Shown here: positions 56,478 through 64,000 of the stretch, in pieces
Position numbering within the stretch: position 1 is the first letter of the stretch
Layout: every line of letters begins with the position of its first letter
Assembly: GCA_947650365.1 (NCBI GenBank)
Contig: OX393552.1
Coordinates: 24,080,237 to 24,144,236, forward strand
DNA length: 64,000 nt
Reading direction: 5' to 3'
From: Chamaelirium japonicum
Taxonomy: Eukaryota; Streptophyta; Magnoliopsida; Liliales; Melanthiaceae
Made by a program: the position numbers and the translations under genes
The notes under the pieces: generated by a model
What the model was told of the DNA's origin: nothing
The model's database searches: none
The model's input: the letters and a program-made list of their open reading frames with translations, nothing else

Positions 56478-57600
56478 TAGGGGTGCAACTTGGATGGGTT
56501 TGGTTTGGCGCTAAATCAGAACCGAACCCAGACTGGGTCGGTTCTGCCAATTCCAAACCCAAACCGGCTTGATTTGTGTGCGGACCCAAACCAAAGTGAC
56601 GCTAACTAAAGTCGAGTTGGATCCGTTCGGGCCTTGGATCGGTATTATACATGCAAATTCTACTTGGAAGTCCGATATCGTAATGGAATGTCATATTTCA
56701 AGTTGTAAGCTAAGATGAAGGAGCTCAAAGTACTTAAAGTTTATTATTTGGACTTAATATGGTACACATTAGGTATTCGATTTCATATGTTGTTACCGAC
56801 TACACAATAGTTCCAATTATAGACTAATAAAAATTTTAATTATGATGGTTTAGTGTAAGATGATTTTGCAGAAAGTATCTCCCGAAAAAGATACTTTTAT
56901 CTATAAATAACAAAACTATCCCTAATAGTAAAATCATAAATGTTACTATTCATTGCAATAAAAGAATAACAATATGTAATTGTTACTTTTTATTACCGAA
57001 TTGAGTAACAATCGATACCGTGATTTCTCTGAAGCAATTTTTATCGAACAACTATTACAATGATTTTCACTGTAGTATTTTTTTTAATCAAATCTTGTTT
57101 AGTTTTTTTTCTACAGTGAAATCACTGTAGCAAATATTACTCTATATTACTAAAATATTACTCTTCATATGATTTTCTTATACAGTTGCGTGTAGAGATA
57201 AAATTGTTATTTTCCAAATGTTGTAAGGGTAAAATGAAAAATTTTCAAAGGAGGGGATCTGGTGCAAAACCATTTTGTTGTCAAGCCTTGACACTAAACA
57301 AATCTCTGGTCAGGGACCTTAGGCACATTACCCTGAAGTACCATAGCTAAGACAGAGAAGAACACCCATATCACTCACTCAACCGATCCGACCTAGCCTA
57401 ACCCAAAACTGAAACATATGTATAAGTATTCAGGTTGATTCGGTCGCACCATATCCTAACCCAAAACCGAACCAAATTGGCCGAGTTTACAAAATTGAGA
57501 ACCGGATCTGATCTGGATTCGTTAAAAACCCGAACCAAACCGACCCATTGAGGTTAGATTGTTCGAATCTAGGTTTGACCCGTACCAAGTTGCACCCCTA
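56478..57600. mobile_element. hAT-type element, 1,123 bp, with 8-bp target duplication
   Basis: Ends TAGGGGTGCAACTTGGATGG and the complement of TAGGGGTGCAACTTGGTACG. Flanks ATTTGTAG (56470-56477) and ATTTGCAG (57601-57608), one mismatch. Subterminal AACCGAACC/GGTTCGG motifs. An AT-rich centre carries a piece of the GGTCCCTGACC family near 57290-57345 (GGTCAGGGACCTTAGGCACA). No transposase. Confidence 0.82.
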
Positions 57601-57673
57601 ATTTGCAGTAGCCATATCCAGTCTGTGCCTATTCGAATTTGGTTTCGCAAACTCCATCACCCTCCAACGAGAA

Positions 57674-57864
57674 CATTTTTGCTACCAGATTGATTTGCTG
57701 CACTTGCTTATTGCCCAATCATGGTGTGCCATGTCGTCCATTAAAAAGGGCATGATTTATAGTGTATGTCCGGTAGCAAGCGTAGCCCCCATTGTGGAAT
57801 GGACGATGTGGCACACCACAATTGGGCCGTAAGCAAGTGCAGCAAATCAATCGGGTACAAAAAT
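57674..57864. mobile_element. Foldback MITE, about 190 bp, with about 70-bp arms
   Basis: The left arm (ATTTTTGCTACCAGATTG, TTTGCTGCACTTGCTTA, GGTGTGCCATGTCGTCCATT) is mirrored by the right arm, which ends GCAAATCAATCGGGTACA and AAAAT. The loop is about 50 bp. An RNA copy would form a long hairpin suitable for small-RNA processing. The terminal ACAAAAAT served as the target of the next element. Confidence 0.85.
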
Positions 57865-57985
57865 TAGGGCTGGCAATGGGCCGGGTTTGGACCAAACAAG
57901 TACCTATTTTTGAATAGACCTGACCCAAAAGCCCGTCCCGACGTACTATAAATGAGGCCCGAATTTAGGCACATTGCCAGCCCTA
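57865..57985. mobile_element. hAT-type mini-MITE, 121 bp, perfect 8-bp target duplication
   Basis: Ends TAGGGCTGGCAATGGGCC and the complement of TAGGGCTGGCAATGTGCC. ACAAAAAT flanks both sides (57857-57864, 57986-57993). Same terminus family as the 457-bp element at 29952. Confidence 0.92.
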
Positions 57986-59090
57986 ACAAAAATACTCTCC
58001 CCTCCAGGACTTGTCTATTTATACCCATGGAATTAGTGATGATACCCAAATATATATTTTTTATTCCTTGTTTACCCTCATCCAGGGGCGGACCAACATT
58101 GGGCCCGGGGGGCTCAAGCCCCCACTCAATTTGGAAAAAAAAGTTACATTTACCCCGTTGAAGTTTAGCTCAAAAACAGTTAACCCCCCTATAGTTTATT
58201 TTGTTCCAAATCACTCCCTAAAGGTTGAAATTTTAGCACAATACCCCTTTCGTCAATTACTTGATAAATTTTCTCATTTTGTAATTTTTATCTGATCTAA
58301 CTAAACTTCAGGAGGGAGGGAAGCAAAATTTAATTTACTCAGAAAACAATTATAGCCAACTTTTGGTAGCCAACTTTATATGGAGGCGGCCACCACTAGC
58401 CGTCACCCCCCCCACCAGCCATCACCCCCACCAGCCAATATCCATCGTCATGCCACCAACCACCACTCCACCGCCACATGGGCCACCTGTCGCCGCCAGT
58501 ATTGGTGACCCACGGCCGACCTCGCCGTTTGCCGGCCACCGATGTCCACCAGGGCCAAAATTTCGGAATCGGAATCAAAATAACATTTGGGATTCCAAAA
58601 TTTTTTCGCAATTTTTCGAACACCTCTATTCCGATCCGATCCATCCGAAAATCAGCCCTAGATAAAATGATTAAATCAAACCCGGTCATATCTCTATTCA
58701 ATCTTATACTCTACTAAATCCACGGTAATAAGGAACCAAAAGACACATGCAATTAGTTTTAATCAGATAAAAATGATCAAATGAGAAAATTAAGTACTTA
58801 GACAAAAGGGGTATTATGCTAACATTTCAAACTTTAGGGTGGGATTTGGAATTGAAACCAATTATCGGAGAGGGAGGAGAAGGAGGAGCAGTGGCACCGG
58901 TGGAGGGGAGGCCGGAGCAGTGGCGCCAGCGAAGGGGAGCCCGGGAGGGGCAGGGGGATGCGCCGGAGGGGAGGCCGGGGGGGGGGGGGGTGGTGAGCCG
59001 GAGGAGGCCGGGGCGTGCCGGAGGGGAGGCTGGGGGCCAGGGGGGGGGGGGGAGGAGAATAATCCAGAGAGCAGCAAAGGGGGATCGAAA

Positions 59091-59551
59091 CAACTTAAAA
59101 ATCGCAGGGTTTATTACCGACAGAAACTAATATTCCGTCGGTAATAATATTATTACCGACGGTCATAATATTTTCGTCGGTAATAATAATCACTATACCG
59201 ACGGATACGCATAACCCGTCGGTACAAATACATTACCGACAGATAATAAATGGCTGTCGGTAATATATATGTAAAAATATTATTAAAATAACAATAATTA
59301 TTATTTGCGACGACCTATTTCTAAGACCGTCGGTAATAATCCATTTCGCCGACAGAACTTATAAATACCGTCGGTGATAATATATTACCGACGGATAAAA
59401 ATATACTATCGGTAATAAATATATCAAATATTAGTAAAATATTAAAGTTATATTACCGACGGAAATATGTATTACCGTCGGTAATATTTAAATTATTACC
59501 GATGGTAATTAAAATATCCGTCGGCAATAAACCTCTAGCTTCCTTGTAGTG
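59091..59551. mobile_element. CACTA-like element with TTACCGACGG subterminal repeats
   Basis: The right end reads CTTCCTTGTAGTG, the complement of CACTACAAGGAAG, a CACTA (En/Spm) terminus. Inside, about eighteen copies of TTACCGACGG or its complement CCGTCGGTAA occur in both orientations, as in the transposase-binding subterminal arrays of this superfamily. The left end (CAACTTAAAAATCGCAGGG) aligns to the right inverted end but has lost the exact CACTA. No transposase. Confidence 0.75.
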
Positions 59552-59695
59552 TGTCCGACCGACACCTACCGCGGTCTGCCACCTCTCGCGCACATGCATC
59601 CATCCCCATAGAGTTCATCCTATGGCCCTTAGTGAATACGAATCGAGTGGAAATCGGGGCCTATTTATAGGTTTTTGGGGGTATGTATGAAATAT

Positions 59696-59769
59696 ACCCC
59701 CCGCCCCCTCCCCCCCCCCCCCCCCCCCCCCCCCCTCCCGACCCCCCCCCCCCCCCCCCCGCCCCCCCC
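59696..59769. repeat. Long poly(C) tracts
   Basis: About 75 bp almost wholly C with single T, G or A breaks, ending in A-runs. Length and breaks in such tracts are unreliable in assemblies. Confidence 0.85.
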
Positions 59770-60047
59770 AAAAAAAAAGGATCTGGTTAATTATTTACAA
59801 ACAGTGCACCTTGATCGAGTCGGCCAATTATAGTTCCAAATTTTCGAATGACTCCGACGATCGAAATTCTTCTTCACTAGAGGTAAAATCCTAATAGGCA
59901 TTCTGCTGCGCGATCGAAGGAAGTGTAGGGACGTTGTCACGCCGCCTGCCAAAGCCTTTGACTGTGAGGCAGCGATTGTAGTTACTTTTTAATAATTATG
60001 CCCCCCCCCCCCTGAGGAAAAATCCTGGGTCCGCCACTGCCCTCATC

Positions 60048-61290
60048 CCCAACCTCCAACCGGTCGCCATTGATGCCATCGCCCCCATCACCCTCCACCT
60101 TGGTCGTCGCGCCAGCCTCCTCCCCCACCTCCTTTTCCGACAAACACCCCCTCTCTCGCACTCCTCTTCCTCCTCCTCTGTCCTTCTTTCTACATCTTCC
60201 TCATCCTCCTCCTTCCTCCGTCTTCCCCGTGCCGGGACCCTAAGCTGATGGCCCTCCCCCCTCCTCCCTCTTCGTTATTCTTCCTCCTCCCTCCTCCCTC
60301 CTCCCTCCTCCTTCTCTTCCACCGTCTACCCTATGTGTGAACCCTAGCCGCTACCCATTGTTGGGTTCAAGAGCGAGGGAGATGGAGGAATGAGGAGGGC
60401 CAGTGGCTTATGGTTCCAGTAGGAGTAGGAAGGAGGGTGACTGGACGAGACAGGGACAGTCACGGAGGGGTGGGTGGTTGGATGGGACAGTCAGGATCAA
60501 AGAGTAAAAAAGCATTTTGGGGTTACTGTGGATGCCAAATGGAACAGACCTAAATGGATTATGGGCCAAGAAAGATTCGGGTGCCATCGCTAACTCCATG
60601 GATGCCGGTGGATGGACCCCTTCTCTCCCACGTACTTCTTCCATTGAAACTTGAAGGTACACACCAAGCCTATCGAGGTCCATTGAGTACACCTGTAAAG
60701 GGCGCAAAGGACCATGGGCAAAAGGCCTTTGGGGTGGGACCCACATAAAGGCCAATGATGATTTCGGATTCAGAGGTGCACTGATTGCCATGAGTTGATT
60801 GAATGGACGGATGGGATTGGATCTTCTCCCGCTCCTCATTCTCCCAATCAAAGGAGCGATGATGGGGGATGAGCGGTCAAAAGAGGCCGAGTGGGAGGGA
60901 GCACACCAATCACATCGCGACGCAGAGGTCCAATCACAATCGCCCTTCGAGGGTGTGGAAAAGGAGATGGAAGCCCGCTGTTGGGCCCCATTCCGAGGTG
61001 AGGAAGGAAGGGAGGAGCTATGGAGGAAAAAGAAAAGCATTCCAAAAAAAAAAAAAAAAAAAAAAAGTTTGAGATCTCTCCAATCCATAATCCATGTGAA
61101 AAAAAAGTGTTTTCCATAAGGTGTCTCGTATTGTAAGGTGGTGGGATCGACACATCGAGGATCGTCGGTTCGAGCTGATTGACGTTCACTTGTCGTATTT
61201 GTCTGTCATCGGACGGCTCTGATGAATATACACCTTAGGGTATGGGACGTCTTATGGGATCATTTCTCTATGAAAACACCATGAAAGAAG
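60048..61290. other. Unassigned sequence with pyrimidine-rich and A-rich tracts
   Basis: 60110-60320 is strongly pyrimidine-rich (CCTCCTCCCTCCTCC). A 226-codon minus-strand frame (60408-61088) starts in an A-run that gives a poly-Phe stretch and shows no domain or codon pattern of a gene. A poly(A) run lies at 61047-61068. I cannot name a feature here. Confidence 0.4.
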
Positions 61291-61298
61291 AGTAGGGC

Positions 61299-61446
61299 TA
61301 CTCCAACATTGATTAGGAATATCTTGACATGGCACCGGATCATAGCCGTCTGTTGCTTGGCTATCAGGATGAGCATGATTCACCGATTAAGGTAGGTGGT
61401 GTGATCCAAGGACCACGTCACGATGTTCCTACTTGATGTTGGAGTA
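61299..61446. mobile_element. Small MITE, about 148 bp
   Basis: TACTCCAACATTGATTAGGA on the left and the complement TACTCCAACATCAAGTAGGA on the right form inverted ends of about 33 bp, followed by TGACATGG / TGACGTGG. Confidence 0.72.
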
Positions 61447-61541
61447 ACATTTTTCAAGATGGAACTCCAATCACTTGGTAGCAATCATTCCTTGTTGATG
61501 TACTCATGTGCTCACTAAGGACCTAAGCTATAAAGCAATAC

Positions 61542-61543
61542 AC

Positions 61544-61588
<45 letters not shown>
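61542..61588. repeat. Poly(C)-(CT)n microsatellite
   Basis: Twelve C followed by a CT run of about 34 bp. Confidence 0.92.
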
Positions 61589-61590
<2 letters not shown>

Positions 61591-61746
61591 GTTGAGGACC
61601 ACAAGCTATGTGCTACCCAAATTAGACTCAGATTTGGTTTAGTTGTTTGTGTATATGGTCTGGCCGGGTCATATTCGCATGAGATTGTGTATGTAGTGTG
61701 AGTCGAATGAAATTTGATCCTTATTAGATCTGATATGGACACAATC

Positions 61747-62797
61747 TTACATCACAAATACATACCAGGACCGACTCGAAGCGGTATGGCTGGGCTGGTA
61801 ATACAATCGTAGAAACACTTTCTTAACATGTGACGGAGCAATATTATTGTTGAGATGGTCATGGGCGAGGTGTTGAGAGGCTCCTGAGTCCAGGACCCAA
61901 AAAAATAGAGTAGCAGAGTTGGACAAGTAGGCAGTAGGTGGTACAAATGAGTAGGAGGAGTCGGCACTCATTTGGTGCTGCTGGAACTGCTGCTGAGTAA
62001 GATCTGCAAGTGAGACGAGCTCAACGAGTGCAGCACGAGCAAGAGGAGAGTCATGAACATTTTTCCCTTTGCTAGAGGTCCGATTTGTTTCTCAAGATGG
62101 AGAGTCCAACACATCTAAACTAAGTGACCTAGCTTGTGGCAATAAGTACAGTAGGGTGGTGTGCCACGACCACCAGAGTGCCCACGAGAGAGACCCAACA
62201 GAACGAGGAGGAGCCTGAGGCGCTGAAGCTGAGGAGTGAGAAGCGGTGGCAAGAACCTTCTTGTGGCCGGTAGCAGCAGTCGGAATGGGAGGAGCTGGAG
62301 TGGTGTTGTTACTCTCCAGCTGGGATTGCTCGGAGAGAAGTGCAGCGACGACCTCTGTTAAACATCAAAAGGGGGTTTGGTACAACAGTACTTGCCTGGC
62401 TAGGGGCTGAAGAGCTGGTGCAAGTTCGGCGAGAAGAAAGTGCACCTTTCAGCACTCCCGGAACAGTTAGACCTCCAATGTCGAGGCATTGGGTCCAGGC
62501 TGATCCATCTGCTCAAGCTCCTGCCAAATGGTCCCCAAGAAGGTATAGTATGCCTCCACACGCCGGGTGCCCTGCTGGGCTGTCATCATCTCTCTCAGAA
62601 TATGGGCCTCGCATGTGCGGTCCAATTGGACAAAGAGGCTGCAGAGATGTGTCCAAATGGCATAGGCAGACAGAAAGGTGACCAGTTCACTGCGCAGGGA
62701 GGTATCCACCAATGCGACAAGTAAAGCCTTGACGTATGCATCCTCGTAAGACCAACAAGTTGCCACGTGTTGAAGTTCGCATGACCATCTCAACAAT
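61747..62797 (-). pseudogene. Ty1-copia gag-protease remnant, minus strand
   Basis: On the minus strand 62796-62467 encodes a copia gag segment (IWTHLCSLFVQLDRTCEAHI, EAYYTFLGTIWQELEQMD). Further on (about 62155-62105) comes a zinc knuckle YCTYCHKLGHLV*MC with a stop inside it, and at 61971-61747 the protease active-site region FWVLDSGASQHLAHD. The order gag, knuckle, protease is that of Ty1-copia. The frame is broken several times and no integrase or reverse transcriptase follows. The remnant is bounded by an 18-bp inverted repeat (61846-61863, 62780-62797). Confidence 0.78.
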
Positions 62798-62980
62798 TAC
62801 AAGCACTTTGTGTAATAGATTCTCGTGGGTCGTCCCCCCGTCTTTTTGGCATATTTAATTGTACTTCATTGTGGCAATATTACAGACATGATATGATTCA
62901 AATCCTAATCTATGTTGTGCCCTAAGCACTAGCAGATAATGTACTGACCATGAAACCCTTAAAAAATCTAGGGAGAGTTA
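62798..62980. other. No recognised feature
   Basis: Ordinary composition between two repeats. Confidence 0.4.
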
Positions 62981-63487
62981 GTGAGTGGTCCCTAACATAG
63001 GATCAGGTTTAGCTAAAGGACAAACAAATATTGTGGACAAAAATGGCCTCAACAATATTTAAAATTTTCATTTGAATGCCATCATTTTTGTTGAATCTAA
63101 CAGAACCTTCGCCGCCAAAGCTTCTCGCCTCCGCTGCTTGCTGCCCTCCGGAGCTACCCTAAACCTAAGATCTATAGGTCATGGGTATGAACACTAGACC
63201 TATGAATCATAAACCTAACCGAACCTAATTGAACCCCTCCATCCTCTGTTCCTTCTCGTCTCCATTGCTTCCCGCTGCCACTAGAGGTCGTGCCTACTGC
63301 TGCCATCGCCGCCACCTCTGCTGCTTGCGCCCGCCACAGCTGCTCGACGGTTGAGAGAGATGGGAAAAGGAGAGCAGGTGAGGGAATTTCAGGTTTCTGA
63401 AAAAAAATTGGGAACGTTAGGCTAAAGGGATCTTACACTTATCCTGCTCACTAAAACAATCTACTGTCGGGAACCGTCACACATTAA
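62981..63487. mobile_element. GGTCCCTGACC-terminus element, copy B (reverse orientation)
   Basis: Left GTGAGTGGTCCCTAACATAG and, in complement, right TAATGTGTGACGGTTCCCGA match the two different termini of copy A (29081-29644) in swapped order. The interior AGATCTATAGGTCATGGG, AACCTAACCGAACC is the complement of copy A's GGTTAGGACTAGGGTTC, CCATGACCTGTAGATTAGG. It is therefore the same element inserted the other way round. Confidence 0.7.
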
Positions 63488-64000
63488 CCCAGACACTGCA
63501 TCTATGATAAGGCTAGTCTTAGAACTTGGTTTGATGGGTTGTTGCGGCGGGAGGCAACCGACGAACAATGGTAGCACTGTCTCTTTCTTCATTATTTGTT
63601 ATGATATCATATATTCAATGGGTCGGAATAGTGCAATTGTCATGATCCGATCTAACCTAACCAAACACAGTATAAAGTAATTCGGAGATTACTAGATCAT
63701 GGCTACCATAAGCTTAAACCCAACTTTGGACTAGTATCCAAATAAAAGCCTTAACCAATTTCAAAACCGTTGAACTAAATGAATCGGATTTTGGTCTGAC
63801 CAGGCCGGGCTAGTCCTGAGCATGGGCGCACCGTGGGTGACCATCCCGGGGCCCCGCAAGCAGGGCAACCCCCCCCAATTTTTTTTTTTTTTTTTATGTA
63901 TACTCTAGGACAAATTAGGCGCCTAGCGCCAAGGACTGGGAAAGGGTTCAAAGCAGCCCACCCCACTTGGTAAGAAGGCTCCCAATATCTGGGCTTTTAC
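63488..64000. other. Unassigned sequence at the right edge
   Basis: Includes GGGGCCCCGCAAGCAGGGC followed by a C-run, a T-run and GGCGCCTAGCGCC, texture of another dispersed repeat that probably continues past the window. No gene seen. Confidence 0.35.

Larger units (their letters stand above)
58083..60039. mobile_element. hAT-type element, 1,957 bp, perfect 8-bp target duplication
   Basis: Ends CAGGGGCGGACC and the complement of CAGTGGCGGACCCAGG. CCCTCATC flanks both sides (58075-58082, 60040-60047). The CAGTGGCGGA terminus is a familiar hAT form. No transposase. Its interior is a patchwork: TAAATTAC-type miniature sequences (58140-58320, 58740-58850), GC-rich blocks with G-runs (58870-59060), a CACTA-like block (59091-59551) and long C-runs (59696-59769). 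Confidence 0.85.

Noticed and set aside
58816..59144. Gly/Ala-rich and Pro-rich frames of 71-104 codons
   Set aside because: Derived from G-rich low-complexity sequence within a hAT-type element, open on both strands.
60408..61088. A minus-strand frame of 226 codons
   Set aside because: Begins with a poly-Phe run from an A-tract, has no recognised domain, and overlaps open frames on the other strand.

Overview
This window is nuclear DNA of a flowering plant. The evidence is one large split gene with ten GT-AG coding exons whose product matches the plant ankyrin/RCC1 family typified by Arabidopsis At3g03790, surrounded by plant-type transposons (Ty1-copia and gypsy remnants, a Cassandra-like 5S-bearing LTR, many hAT-type miniature elements, a CACTA end, a LINE fragment). 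I cannot place the species more finely than angiosperm. Apart from that gene I see no intact coding sequence.

Layout. 1-8064: a 3,368-bp higher-order repeat, present as two full copies plus partial ends. Each unit joins about 38 GC-rich 65-bp satellite monomers to a 0.9-kb very AT-rich spacer. 8065-11000: further AT-rich repeats, including a diverged copy of the spacer. 11001-11500: exactly 500 N. 11501-16800: broken Ty1-copia material (three tRNA-Met-type primer sites and a gag remnant), a Cassandra-like LTR and CT microsatellites. 16831-17512: a hAT-type miniature element. 17790-23425: a gag-only gypsy-type LTR element that appears to have landed in a poly(A)-tailed retroelement whose halves lie on either side. 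24700-30690: a string of inverted-repeat elements, several with clear 8-bp target duplications and one triple nest.

30700-52800: the gene. A probable non-coding leader lies near 30.7-31.2 kb and coding runs 37809-52617. The ten exons give a continuous 1,083-residue frame: N-terminal ankyrin repeats, RCC1 repeats and a charged C-terminal half, resembling plant homologues of animal IBTK. Its introns are swollen by repeats; intron 4 is 5.8 kb.

53060-64000: dense nested repeats. They include a hAT-type element holding a poly(A) retroelement with a 12-bp duplication, a minus-strand LINE RNase H remnant, a 1.1-kb hAT-type element, a foldback element with a second miniature element inserted at its edge, a 1.96-kb hAT-type element containing a CACTA-like subterminal-repeat block, and a minus-strand Ty1-copia gag/protease remnant.

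The most unusual structure is the satellite/AT-spacer higher-order repeat. Its copies differ almost only by transitions at CpG sites, which points to recent amplification followed by methylation-driven decay.
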